From NCBI GenBank assembly GCA_021812825.1, contig JAKAMO010000003.1, positions 1-62,822 of the forward strand: a DNA stretch of 62,822 nucleotides, read 5' to 3'. Origin of the DNA: a bacterium. Lineage in GTDB: Bacteria; Elusimicrobiota; Elusimicrobia; Elusimicrobiales; UBA9959. Below are positions 7,270 to 21,244 of this stretch, piece by piece. A program made the translations under genes and the position numbers. Within the stretch, counting starts at the first letter, position 1, and every line of letters starts with the position of its first letter. Below the pieces are notes generated by a model. The model did not search any database. It worked only from the letters and a program-made list of their open reading frames with translations, and had not been told where the DNA came from.

Positions 7270-8919
7270 CTACATGCGATAGACCGGGGTGCGCCCGGCC
7301 CCTATCATAGGCTGCGGGGAAAGCGCGGCCATCTCCAGAGCCCAGCCCACCACCTTCCGCGTGTCCGCTGGCTCTATGATGCCGTCGTCCCAGAGGCGGC
7401 TGGTGGCGTAATAAGGGTGGCTCTCGCGCTCGTACTGCTCCAGTATCGGCTTCTTTATCTCCGCCTCTTCCTCGGCCGTGAGCGGGCGGCCAAGCTTGGC
7501 CTGCTTGATCGTTACCATCACGCCGGCCGCCTGCGCGGCCCCCATCACGGAGACCCGCGAATTGGGCCAGGCGAACAGGAAACGCGCGCCGTAGGCCCGG
7601 CCGCACATCGCGTAGTTGCCGGCGCCGTTGGAGGCGCCCACTATCACGGTTATCTTCGGCACCGGCACCGTGGAGACGGCCTGCACCAGCTTCGCACCGT
7701 GCTTGATGATGCCGCCCTGCTCGAACTTCTTGCCCACCATGAAACCGGTGATGTTCTGCAGGAAGACCAGCGGGATGCCGCGCTGGCCGCAGAGTTCTAT
7801 GAAATGCGCGCCCTTCTGGGCCGACTCGGAGAAGAGTATGCCCTGGTTGCCGATGATGCCTACGGGCCTGCCCGTCCAGGAGGCGAAGCCGCAGACCAGG
7901 GTTTTCCCGTAGCCGGCCTTGAACTCGTGGAAACGGCTTCCGTCCACCAGCCTCGCTATCACCTGCTTGATGTCGGCGGGCCTGCGCAGGTCCCGGTTGA
8001 CTATGCCGTACAGCTCTTCGGCCGGGTAGAGCGGCTCGTCGAAGCCCGCCGAAGTCTCCGACTTCGGCGTGTTGAGGTTCTCGACTATGCTGCGCACTAT
8101 ATGTATGGCGTGCTCGTCCGATTTCGCCAGGTGGTCCATGACGCCCGAGATATGCGAATGCATCTCCCCGCCGCCCAGCTCCTCCTCCGTGGAGTCCTCA
8201 CCAGTGGCCGCCTTCACCAGCGGCGGGCCGCCGAGGTACACCGTGCCGGTACCGCGTACTATCACGTTCTCGTCCGACATCGCCGGCAGGTAGGCGCCGC
8301 CGGCCGTGCACATGCCCATCACCGCCGAGACCTGCGGTATGTCCAGGGAGGACATCACGGCCTGGTTGTAGAAGATGCGGCCGAAATCCCCCTTGTCGGC
8401 GAAGACCTCGGCCTGCTTGGGCAGGAAGATGCCGCCGGAGTCGGCCAGATAGATCGTGGGCAGGCGGTTCTCGAGGGCTATCTCCTGCGCGCGCAGATGC
8501 TTCTTGATGGTCTCCGGGTAGTAAGTGCCGCCCTTCACGGTGGCGTCGTTGGCCACTATGACGCACCAGCGCCCGCCGATGCGCGCGGCGCCGGTCACTA
8601 TGCCGGCGCCAGGCACCTCGTCGCCGTACATGCCGGCCGCGGCCATCGGGGAGAATTCCAGCCAGGGCTCGCCCGGGCCCAGCAGCCTGCTTATCCTCTC
8701 GCGCACCGTCAGCTTCTTGCGTTTGCGGTGCAGCTCCACCGCCTTCTCGCTGCCGCCTTTGTAGACGGTGCCCAGCCTGCCGCGCAGGTCGTCTATCAGC
8801 TCCCCGTGGTACCTGCTGTTCGCGGCGGCTTCCGGCGAGGAAGCACTGTAGGTGCTGGGTATTTCGGGGGTGTCCGGCGTCGGCCGGCCCCTGTCCTGCT
8901 TGTTTTCACGCTGGGCCAT
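7270..8919 (-). CDS. Acyl-CoA carboxylase carboxyltransferase (beta) subunit, methylcrotonyl-CoA type
   Basis: 549 residues from the ATG at 8919. An extension to a GTG at 8979 is possible but would place a probable -10 (TATTAT near 8953-8958, minus strand) inside the gene. Crotonase-like carboxyltransferase marks: [56 protein letters not shown], and [20 protein letters not shown]. The KAATGE and FLPxQ regions look like methylcrotonyl-CoA carboxylase beta chains. The enzyme needs a biotin carboxylase/BCCP alpha subunit, and none is encoded in this window. First gene of the operon with hydratase and dehydrogenase. Confidence 0.92.
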   Translation of the reverse strand: MAQRENKQDRGRPTPDTPEIPSTYSASSPEAAANSRYHGELIDDLRGRLGTVYKGGSEKAVELHRKRKKLTVRERISRLLGPGEPWLEFSPMAAAGMYGDEVPGAGIVTGAARIGGRWCVIVANDATVKGGTYYPETIKKHLRAQEIALENRLPTIYLADSGGIFLPKQAEVFADKGDFGRIFYNQAVMSSLDIPQVSAVMGMCTAGGAYLPAMSDENVIVRGTGTVYLGGPPLVKAATGEDSTEEELGGGEMHSHISGVMDHLAKSDEHAIHIVRSIVENLNTPKSETSAGFDEPLYPAEELYGIVNRDLRRPADIKQVIARLVDGSRFHEFKAGYGKTLVCGFASWTGRPVGIIGNQGILFSESAQKGAHFIELCGQRGIPLVFLQNITGFMVGKKFEQGGIIKHGAKLVQAVSTVPVPKITVIVGASNGAGNYAMCGRAYGARFLFAWPNSRVSVMGAAQAAGVMVTIKQAKLGRPLTAEEEAEIKKPILEQYERESHPYYATSRLWDDGIIEPADTRKVVGWALEMAALSPQPMIGAGRTPVYRM

Positions 8920-9121
8920 AGTTCTTCCCGTTGGGCCGGCGGCGGCGCCGGCATAATATGATGGGGCGGGTAAAGGCACAGCCTTCCCCCCCCGCCCCTT
9001 GGCGATATATCCTACAAAAACTGCGCATGAATTAAAACCGGCCGCGGGCTGACGGAAAGCGGCGGGGATAATAATGTAGAATTTAAACTTTCAAAAATCC
9101 GGTCCATACAGGGGAGCTGCC

Positions 9122-10033
9122 ATGCAGAACGACGAAACCAAACGCAAGCGCCTGCGCGCCCTGGTGCGCGGCCAGGGAGCGGTCCTGCCCGGGGCCTTCA
9201 ACGCGCTCACCGCGAGGCTGGTCCAGAAAGCCGGGTTCAGGGGCGTCTACATCTCCGGCGCGGGGCTTAACAACGGCGCCGGTTACCCGGACATCGGCCT
9301 CCTGACGCTGAGCGAATTCGCTACGATGGCGCGCTATATCACGCGGGCCGTGGACCTGCCCTGCGTCTGCGACGCCGACACCGGCTTCGGGGAGGCCGTC
9401 AACGTCTCGCGCTGCGTGCAGGAGTTCGAGCAGGCCGGCCTCGCGGCCATGCATATAGAGGACCAGGTCTTTCCGAAGCGCTGCGGCCACCTCTCCGGCA
9501 AGCAGTTGATCCCCTCGGAACAGATGGAGAGAAAGATAAAGACCGCGGCGCTCACCCGCCGCGACCCCGACTTCCTGATAATCGCCAGGACCGACGCCCG
9601 CGCGGTGGAGAGCTTCGGAGCGGCGGTAAAGCGGGCCAAAGCCTACCTGAAGGCCGGCGCCGACATGATCTTCCCCGAGGCGCTGAAGACCCGGGAGGAG
9701 TTCGCCGCCTTCGCGAAGGCCGTGAAAGCTCCTCTGTTGGCGAACATGACGGAGTTCGGAGTCTCGCCGCTGCTCAACTCGAAGGACCTGCTCGGCCTGG
9801 GCTACAAGCTGGTCATCTACCCGATGGGCGCTTTCCGCATCACGATGAAGGCCTGCGGCGAGTTCTATTCCGAGATAGCCCGCAACGGTACGCAGGAGGG
9901 GCTGCTGCCGAAGATGCAGACCCGCAAGGAACTTTACGAGCTGCTCGACTACGACAGCTACGCCCGGCTGGACGAAAAAGCTTACGGCGGCTTCATGGGC
10001 GGAAAAAACCTGAAGGAGAAAAAAAGGAAATGA
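9122..10033 (+). CDS. prpB: Methylisocitrate lyase (PEP mutase/isocitrate lyase superfamily)
   Basis: 303 residues. The active-site loop KRCGH is present, with catalytic Cys and upstream [24 protein letters not shown] supplies the metal site. It splits 2-methylisocitrate to pyruvate and succinate in the methylcitrate cycle for propionyl-CoA. AGGGGAG stands about six bases before the ATG, and a plausible promoter (CTGACG then TAATAAT near 9050-9078) lies upstream, divergent from the carboxyltransferase operon. The stop overlaps the start of the prpD-like gene (ATGA). Confidence 0.9.
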   Translation: MQNDETKRKRLRALVRGQGAVLPGAFNALTARLVQKAGFRGVYISGAGLNNGAGYPDIGLLTLSEFATMARYITRAVDLPCVCDADTGFGEAVNVSRCVQEFEQAGLAAMHIEDQVFPKRCGHLSGKQLIPSEQMERKIKTAALTRRDPDFLIIARTDARAVESFGAAVKRAKAYLKAGADMIFPEALKTREEFAAFAKAVKAPLLANMTEFGVSPLLNSKDLLGLGYKLVIYPMGAFRITMKACGEFYSEIARNGTQEGLLPKMQTRKELYELLDYDSYARLDEKAYGGFMGGKNLKEKKRK

Positions 10034-11490
10034 GCCATATATCCAACGAGCGTCCTCCCACGGACGAGGTCATTGCCAAAATAGCCGGCTACGCGCACGA
10101 CTTCGAGATAAAGAGCGCGGAAGCCTACGAGACCGCCCGCTACTGCCTGATGGACAGCCTCGGCTGCGGCCTGCTGGCGCTGAAGTTCCCCGCCTGCGCC
10201 AAGCTGCTGGGGCCGGTGGTTCCCGGCACCATTGTGCCGGGCGGCGTGCGCGTGCCAGGCACCGACTACGTACTCGACCCGGTGCAGGGCGCCTTCAATA
10301 TCGGCGCGATGATACGCTGGCTGGACTACAACGACACCTGGCTCGCGGCGGAGTGGGGCCACCCGTCCGACAACCTCGGCTCCATCCTCGCCGTGGCGGA
10401 CTATATTTCGCAGAAGCGCCGCGCCGAGGGCGGAAAGCCGCTGACGATGCGCGACGTGTTGACCTCGATGATAAAGACCCACGAGATCCAGGGCGTGCTG
10501 GCGCTGGAGAACAGCTTCAACCGCGTGGGCCTCGACCACGTGGTGCTCGTGAAGGTAGCCTCCGCCGCGCTGGCGGTCAAGCTGCTGGGCGGGACGAAGG
10601 AGCAGATAGCCGACGCCGTCTCCCAGGCCTGGGTGGACGGCCAGAGCCTGCGCGCCTACCGCCACGCGCCGAACACGGGATCGCGCAAGTCCTGGGCTGC
10701 CGGAGACGCCTGCAGCCGCGCCGTGAAGCTCGCGCTGATGACGCTGCAGGGCGAGATGGGCTACCCGTCGGTGCTGACCGCGAGGACCTGGGGCTTCTAC
10801 GACGTGCTGTTCAAGGGGAAGCCTTTCTCGCTGCCGCAGCCGTTCGGCTCCTACGTGATGGAGAACGTGCTGTTCAAGATCTCCTTCCCGGCCGAGTTCC
10901 ACGCGCAGACGGCGGTGGAATGCGCGATAAAGCTGCACCCGTTGGTGAAGGACCGCCTCGCGGACATCAAGGAAGTGCGCCTGACCACGCACGAGTCCGC
11001 GCTGCGCATCATCGACAAGAAAGGCCCGCTGCACAACCCGGCCGACCGCGACCACTGCATACAGTACATGTCAGCTATAGGACTGATCTTCGGGGAGCTG
11101 AAGGCGGAGCACTACGAGGACTCCGCGGCGAAGGACCCGCGCATAGACGCGCTGCGCGACAAGTTCGTGCTGACCGAGGAGCCACGCTACACGAAGGAGT
11201 ACCTCGAGGCGGACAAGCGCTCCATCGCCAACGCGCTGCAGATAGTCTTCAAGGACGGCAGCGCCACAGAGAAGGTCGTGGTGGAATACCCGATAGGCCA
11301 CCGCCGCCGCCGCAAGGAGGGCATACCGGAGCTGCTTAAGAAGTTCGACGCTAACCTGAAGACGCGCTTCACGGACTCGGAGGCCGCCGCGATCAAGGAC
11401 TCTTTCGCCGACCCCGCGCGCTTCGAGGCGCTGCCGGTGGACGAGTGGATGGCGCTGCTGTCCCGCGCCCCGCAAACCGCCCGTCGTTGA
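10030..11490 (+). CDS. prpD: MmgE/PrpD family protein, 2-methylcitrate dehydratase
   Basis: 486 residues, the usual PrpD length. Family marks: [10 protein letters not shown] near residue 40, [42 protein letters not shown] and [13 protein letters not shown]. It dehydrates 2-methylcitrate in the methylcitrate cycle and overlaps prpB by four bases, so the two are translationally coupled. Methylcitrate synthase (PrpC) is absent from the window and must be elsewhere if the cycle is complete. Confidence 0.92.
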   Translation: MSHISNERPPTDEVIAKIAGYAHDFEIKSAEAYETARYCLMDSLGCGLLALKFPACAKLLGPVVPGTIVPGGVRVPGTDYVLDPVQGAFNIGAMIRWLDYNDTWLAAEWGHPSDNLGSILAVADYISQKRRAEGGKPLTMRDVLTSMIKTHEIQGVLALENSFNRVGLDHVVLVKVASAALAVKLLGGTKEQIADAVSQAWVDGQSLRAYRHAPNTGSRKSWAAGDACSRAVKLALMTLQGEMGYPSVLTARTWGFYDVLFKGKPFSLPQPFGSYVMENVLFKISFPAEFHAQTAVECAIKLHPLVKDRLADIKEVRLTTHESALRIIDKKGPLHNPADRDHCIQYMSAIGLIFGELKAEHYEDSAAKDPRIDALRDKFVLTEEPRYTKEYLEADKRSIANALQIVFKDGSATEKVVVEYPIGHRRRRKEGIPELLKKFDANLKTRFTDSEAAAIKDSFADPARFEALPVDEWMALLSRAPQTARR

Positions 11491-11531
11491 GCGGGTACGG
11501 CGCGGCGGGCTTTCCATCGCGCCGATTTTGT

Positions 11532-11537
11532 TATAAT
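11532..11537 (+). promoter_or_regulatory. -10 box for the CoA-transferase operon
   Basis: A perfect TATAAT sits 29 bases before the ATG at 11567, with GGAGG at 11558-11562 as the ribosome site. The next upstream gene ends at 11490, so this operon probably has its own promoter. No convincing -35 is seen. Confidence 0.5.
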
Positions 11538-11566
11538 TGGGCTTATATTAGGCTTCCGGAGGTAGG

Positions 11567-12238
11567 ATGAAACCCATAAAGACCCCGCAGCAGGCGGTGG
11601 AGGACATAAAGGACGGAGCGTCCATCATGATAGGCGGCTTTATTTCCTGCGGCCGCCCCATGGACGTGCTAGAGGCCGTCTATCAGAAAGGCGTCAAGGA
11701 CCTGACGATAATATCCAACGACACCCCGAAGGGAGAGGACGGCATAGTGAAGCTGGTCCTCGCGGGACGCGTGAAGAAATTCATCGGCTCGTTCATCGGC
11801 ATGAACAGGATCATGGGCGAGAAGATGAAGAGCGGCGAGCTGGCGATAGAGCTGGTGCCGCAGGGCACCTTCGTGGAGCGCATCCGCGCCGCCGGCGCCG
11901 GCCTCGGCGGGGTGCTTACCCCCACCGGCCTCGGCACCGCTATAGAGAAGGGCAAGCAGGTGCTGGAGGTGGACGGCCGCAAGTTCCTGCTCGAGAAGCC
12001 GCTGCGCGCCGATTTCGCCATAGTTAAGGCGAACCGGGCCGACAAGTACGGCAACGGCTTCGCGGCCGGCTCGTCCAAGAACTTCAACGTGGCTATGGCC
12101 ATGGCCGCAGACCACGTGATCCTGGAGGCGGAGGAGATAGTCGAGCCGGGCCAGATGGACCCGGAGAAGATCACCTACCCCAGCGTCTTCATCAACGCCC
12201 TCGTCAAGGTGGCCAAGCCCGCCAAAGGAGTCAACTAA
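11567..12238 (+). CDS. CoA-transferase subunit A (succinyl-CoA:acetoacetate / acetate type)
   Basis: 223 residues, CoA-transferase family I alpha chain. Marks: SIMIGGFISCGRP near the N-terminus, LVPQGTFVERIRAAGAGLGGVLTPTGLGT and ADFAIVKANRADKYGN. With subunit B it transfers CoA between acetoacetate and succinyl-CoA or acetate, consuming the acetoacetate made by HMG-CoA lyase. The stop overlaps the subunit B start by one base (TAATG). Donor acid cannot be decided from sequence. Confidence 0.92.
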   Translation: MKPIKTPQQAVEDIKDGASIMIGGFISCGRPMDVLEAVYQKGVKDLTIISNDTPKGEDGIVKLVLAGRVKKFIGSFIGMNRIMGEKMKSGELAIELVPQGTFVERIRAAGAGLGGVLTPTGLGTAIEKGKQVLEVDGRKFLLEKPLRADFAIVKANRADKYGNGFAAGSSKNFNVAMAMAADHVILEAEEIVEPGQMDPEKITYPSVFINALVKVAKPAKGVN

Positions 12239-12894
12239 TGAGCGAAGAAGAATCCAGGCTCCGCATAGCCCGCAGGATAGCTAAAGAACTCCCTGATAAC
12301 GCCGTGGTCAACCTCGGCATCGGCATACCGACGCTGGTGTCCAGCTTCCTGCCGGAAGGCAAGGGAATACTGCTGCATTCCGAGAACGGCTATATCGGCC
12401 TCGGCGCCCCGCCCCCGGCCGGCCAGGAGGACCCGGACCTCGTCAACGCGGGCGGCCAGGCCGCCACGCTGGTCCCCGGCTCGTCCTGTTTCGATTCGTC
12501 CATGTCGTTCGCGATAGTGCGCGGCAAGCACCTCGACTACACGATACTGGGGGCCCTTGAAGTAGACGAAGAGGGCAACCTCGCCAACTACATGATACCG
12601 GGCAAGTTCGTCCCCGGCATCGGCGGCGCCATGGACCTGTCCGTAGGCGCGAAGAACGTCGTGATAGCGATGGAGCACGTCAACAAGCACGGCGAGCCGA
12701 AGATCGTGCCTAAGTGCACGCTGCCGCTTACCGCCGCCAAAGAGGTGAACCTGATAGTCACCGACCTGGCCTTCATCCGCATCACCCCGAAGGGCCTGGT
12801 GCTCGAGGAGATAGCCGAGGACACCACGCTGGAAGAGGTGATCAAGAAGACCTCCGCTAAGCTGATAGTGTCGGAGAAGCTCGGCCGCTTCTAG
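12238..12894 (+). CDS. CoA-transferase subunit B
   Basis: 218 residues, CoA-transferase family I beta chain. NLGIGIPTLVSSFLPEG leads to LLHSENGYIGLG, where the Glu of SENG is the family's catalytic residue that forms the glutamyl-CoA intermediate. GGHLD-type region is seen as GKHLDYTILGALEVDEEGNLANY. Translationally coupled to subunit A and followed by a strong bidirectional terminator. Confidence 0.93.
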   Translation: MSEEESRLRIARRIAKELPDNAVVNLGIGIPTLVSSFLPEGKGILLHSENGYIGLGAPPPAGQEDPDLVNAGGQAATLVPGSSCFDSSMSFAIVRGKHLDYTILGALEVDEEGNLANYMIPGKFVPGIGGAMDLSVGAKNVVIAMEHVNKHGEPKIVPKCTLPLTAAKEVNLIVTDLAFIRITPKGLVLEEIAEDTTLEEVIKKTSAKLIVSEKLGRF

Positions 12895-12912
12895 CGCCGT
12901 CCGGGCATAAAG

Positions 12913-12947
12913 AAAAGACCGCCGGGCAAACCCGGCGGTCTTTTTTT
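12913..12947. terminator. Strong bidirectional rho-independent terminator
   Basis: A 14-bp perfect stem (12913-12926 with 12931-12944) closes a CAAA loop and is followed by a run of seven T; the complement also gives a T tract. It lies between the convergent CoA-transferase operon and the GH104 gene and can serve both. Confidence 0.9.
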
Positions 12948-12959
12948 GCGCCCAGGCGG

Positions 12960-13880
12960 TCAGTACTGAGCGAGCGCGGCCTTGTAATGCTTCCACAGGC
13001 TGGCTGTCGAATGAGTGGGCTGGCCGTACGGGCTGCCAGGCAGGGAGGCCCAAGTGGTGTTGAGCCTGGAAAGGGCGGCGGTGAAATTCTCGTAGACCCC
13101 GGACCCGCTGACCAGCCTGTAGGCCCCGGCGCGGCGGATTATCTCGAGCGCGGCCTTTTCCTGGTTCGGAGGAGTAAAGTCGGAAAGCCCGAGCGCCGGC
13201 GCGAGCCCGTCCCAGGTCTTGGAGAGGAACTGGTAACGGCCGGCGGCGTTCGAGCACAGTTTGCCGGAGCACTTCCTTGTCCGCGGGTGGTCGGCATAAC
13301 TGCTGAAGGTGGCGAAAGTGAAGATGTAATTGTAGCGCTCATTGGTCCCCTCGGCGAAGGCCAGCGTGTCCAGGAAGGCGCGCACGCTCTTCGGCAGCTC
13401 CCAGGCCCCTCCGGCGGAACTGGAGGAAACGTCGGCCATATAGACGTACCCTTCCGTCATCTGGCAGTTCGGCAGCGGCCGGGCCAGCTTGACGGTCATG
13501 TACTCCCCGGTAAAGCCGGGCTTGAGCGTGGCCCCATAAAGGGTCCTGGCCTCCAGCACGCACTTCTCCGTGCCGTCCTGCAGCTCTCCGGACTGCGCCG
13601 GGCGGGACTTAAGGAAGGTCCGCGTATCGCCGATATAGAAGAACTGGTCCTGGGTGCGGGTGTAGTCCGGCCATTCGAAGCCGGGCTCGCCGTTATCGGG
13701 CGGGAGGTACTGCTCGAGCTCCTGTTCCTCCGCGCTCTGCAGAGGAGCGGCCATCGGCACGTCCGCGGCCGGGGCGGGGATGCTCGTCCCTCCTGAGAAA
13801 GAGGAAAGCTCGCCGAAGGCCTGGGCGCCGGCGTAAGCCGGGACGGCGGCGAGGAGGAGGCTTAGGAGGGCCCGCTTCAT
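12960..13880 (-). CDS. Secreted lysozyme-like enzyme, glycoside hydrolase family 104
   Basis: 306 residues from the ATG at 13880, chosen because it opens with a signal peptide (MKRALLSLLLAAVPAYAGAQA, cleavage near 21); a 22-residue upstream extension lacks support. A linker of about 140 residues has no family I recognise. The C-terminal part (about 165-306) matches the phage lambda R endolysin/GH104 family: LAFAEGTNERYNYIFTF with the catalytic Glu near 177, then SNAAGRYQFLSKTWD and WASLPGSPYGQP. It would cleave peptidoglycan glycan strands in the periplasm or outside the cell. It carries no phage neighbours, so a cellular role in wall remodelling or attack on other cells is more likely than lysis. 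Confidence 0.85.
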   Translation of the reverse strand: MKRALLSLLLAAVPAYAGAQAFGELSSFSGGTSIPAPAADVPMAAPLQSAEEQELEQYLPPDNGEPGFEWPDYTRTQDQFFYIGDTRTFLKSRPAQSGELQDGTEKCVLEARTLYGATLKPGFTGEYMTVKLARPLPNCQMTEGYVYMADVSSSSAGGAWELPKSVRAFLDTLAFAEGTNERYNYIFTFATFSSYADHPRTRKCSGKLCSNAAGRYQFLSKTWDGLAPALGLSDFTPPNQEKAALEIIRRAGAYRLVSGSGVYENFTAALSRLNTTWASLPGSPYGQPTHSTASLWKHYKAALAQY

Positions 13881-13959
13881 AAGGATATTCTCGCAGGCCG
13901 GAGCGGAATGGTTAAGGGCCCCGGGACCCAGGGCCGGCTGGGCCATATGGCCCAGGGGC

Positions 13960-14559
13960 TCAGGAGGCCAGGAACCTCTTTATGCCGGTCATTACCATCT
14001 GCACGGATATGGTAACGAGTATCATGCCCATCAGCTTTTCCATGGCCAGCAGGCCGCGTTGTCCCAGCAGCCGCGACAGCCAGCCGGACAGGCCGGCCAG
14101 GATCACGGCGTTTATCAGCCAGGCGGCGCCCACCACTCCCAGCCACATCGGCACCTTGCCCGGGTCCTGCAGCGAGAAGAGCAGCACGGTGGTGAGCGTG
14201 GAAGGACCGGCTATCAGCGGGATCGCCAGCGGAACGATGAACGGTTCCCCCTCCGGCCCCTCCGCAAAGGCCGAGTGGTGGGAGGGGAATATCATCTGCA
14301 GGGCTATAAGGAACAGCACTATGCCGCCGGCCACGGCCATCGCGGTAAGGTCCAGCGCCAGGGCTGAGACTATGTACTTGCCGAACAGCAGGAAGAACAG
14401 CATTATGCCGAGCGCGAAGAAAAGTTCGCGGATGATCACCGCGCGGCGGCGTTCCTCCGCCACGTTCTTCAGCGCGGACATGAACATCGGGATGTTGCCG
14501 AGCGGGTCCATGACCAGCGTCAGCGTGAACAGCGTGGAGAGGAAAAGCTTCAGGTCCAT
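13960..14559 (-). CDS. MarC family integral membrane protein
   Basis: 199 residues with about six hydrophobic segments. N-terminal LVMDPLGNIPMFMSAL and the central PLAIPLIAGPSTLTTVLLF are the repeated motifs of the MarC/UPF0056 family, inner-membrane proteins once linked to antibiotic resistance but of unsettled function. It lies downstream of gyrA on the same strand but beyond a hairpin terminator, so it is probably transcribed separately. Confidence 0.88.
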   Translation of the reverse strand: MDLKLFLSTLFTLTLVMDPLGNIPMFMSALKNVAEERRRAVIIRELFFALGIMLFFLLFGKYIVSALALDLTAMAVAGGIVLFLIALQMIFPSHHSAFAEGPEGEPFIVPLAIPLIAGPSTLTTVLLFSLQDPGKVPMWLGVVGAAWLINAVILAGLSGWLSRLLGQRGLLAMEKLMGMILVTISVQMVMTGIKRFLAS

Positions 14560-14579
14560 AGCACAATTCTAGCAAAAGA

Positions 14580-14614
14580 GAACGGCCGGGGAGGTAATCC
14601 TCACCCGGCCGTTC
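14580..14614 (-). terminator. Terminator hairpin after gyrA
   Basis: GAACGGCCGGG pairs perfectly with CCCGGCCGTTC (11 bp), with an inner AGG/CCT pairing. On the minus strand CTCTTTTGC follows, a weak T tract. It lies 17 bases after the gyrA stop. Confidence 0.7.
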
Positions 14615-14630
14615 CTTTAGGTCCGACCGC

Positions 14631-17138
<2,508 letters not shown>

Positions 17139-17155
17139 TGAAATCGCTCCTTAAA

Positions 17156-17185
17156 CTGGATCCCGGCTTCCGCCGGAATGACGAT
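17156..17185. repeat. Short palindromic repeat of the widespread VIPAEAGIQ type, between gyrB and gyrA
   Basis: The 48-bp gap between gyrB and gyrA holds an inverted repeat (ATCCCGGC/GCCGGAAT arms) of a kind scattered through many bacterial genomes. Read on the minus strand it encodes the tell-tale spurious peptide VIPAEAGIQ. In an mRNA spanning both genes it would fold as a small intercistronic hairpin. Only one copy is seen in this window. Confidence 0.7.
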
Positions 17186-17187
17186 CC

Positions 17188-19992
<2,805 letters not shown>

Positions 19993-19993
<1 letters not shown>

Positions 19994-21108
19994 CACTGGG
20001 TCCGGAGCGGCATCACTATGTAAAGCAGTCCCTCGCGGTCGCCTAGCCGCAGCAGGGCGGGAGTGGAGGGCGAAGTGAACTCCGCTGTTATCTCGCCTTC
20101 CCCAGCGGCCTTCAGGATGTCCATCACGAACTTCGGGTTGAAGCTGATCTGGAATTCCTTGCCCTTGTAGGCCACTTCTATCTCGTCCTCGAAATCCATG
20201 CTCTGCGAGGCGGAGGTGACCACCAGCGCGCCCGGCTTGAAGGTGTACTTCACGGCCCCGGAGCGCTCGTTGGAGCAGATGGCGGCGCGCTTGGTGACGG
20301 CCATCAGCCTCTCCGCGTTCACTACCACCTCCATCTCGTGGCTCTTGGGGATGATCTGCTCGTAAGCGGGGAAGTTCCCCTCCACCAGCCTGGAGATGAA
20401 GACCGTCTTCCCTATCCTGAACCCGATCTGGTTGGACGACAGCCCCACCGTGACCTCGTCCGCGTCCTTCACTCCCGCGCCCTTGATGAAGCGGGCCAGC
20501 TCGCCGAGTATCTTGGAAGGGACTATTATTTTAAATTCCTTCTTGGCCTTCACCTTCTTGCTGGACGCGACGGCCAGCCTGCGGCCGTCAGTTGCGACCA
20601 GGAAGAAAGTGTCCTTCTCGTACTTCCACAGCAGTCCGTTCAGGAAGTGCCTGTCGTCCTCCGTGGAAGCGGAGAAGATGGTGCTGTTGATCATGTCGGC
20701 CAGCAGCTTGGCCGGCACCTTGAAGGAATTGCTCTCGTCCAGGTCCGGTATGACCGGATAATCGTTCTTGGGCGCGCCTCCCAGCTTGAAGCGGGACTTG
20801 CCGCTGAGTATGGAGATCCTGTTGTTCTCGTCCACGGCTATGTTGACCGCGGAATCCTCTCCCAGGTTCTGCACTATCTCCATGAACTTCTTTATAGGTA
20901 CGGTTATGCTGCCTTCCCCTTTGATCTCTACGGGGATATGGTGTTTTATGGCCATTTCCAGGTCGGTGAAGACTACCTTGACGCCCTTGTCCTCCGTTTC
21001 CATAAGGAAGTTCTGGAGTATCGGGATGGTCCCGGTCTTGGAGGAAACGCCGGCCTGTATGGTCTGTATCCCCTTTATTAACGTGTCCCTGTTACTGTTT
21101 ATTTTCAT
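19993..21108 (-). CDS. dnaN: DNA polymerase III beta sliding clamp
   Basis: 371 residues, standard length for the clamp, with three repeats of the clamp fold. Recognisable parts: LPILQNFLMETED-like region near residue 30, ATDGRRLAVASSK in the middle and LLYIVMPLRTQ at the end, the usual MPxR-type C-terminus. Forms a dimeric ring that tethers polymerase III. A 136-bp gap separates it from dnaA, and the stop overlaps the DUF721 start. Confidence 0.97.
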
Positions 21109-21244
21109 CTTATTCGTCCTCTATTAAGATAGGCTGTCTATATTGTCTAAAGTGTTAACAGCATTGGGGAAGTTTATTGACAGCCTGTCCGATTTTACCG
21201 ACATTCCCTACAAAGAACAGCGCTTTTTACAGCCCTCCGGCCTA

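Noticed and set aside
5306..7282. 658-codon plus-strand open frame
   Set aside because: It is antisense to the acyl-CoA dehydrogenase and hydratase genes, both of which have full family motifs.
7262..7606. N-terminal extension of the enoyl-CoA hydratase
   Set aside because: It lies inside the carboxyltransferase gene in another frame and adds no family residues.
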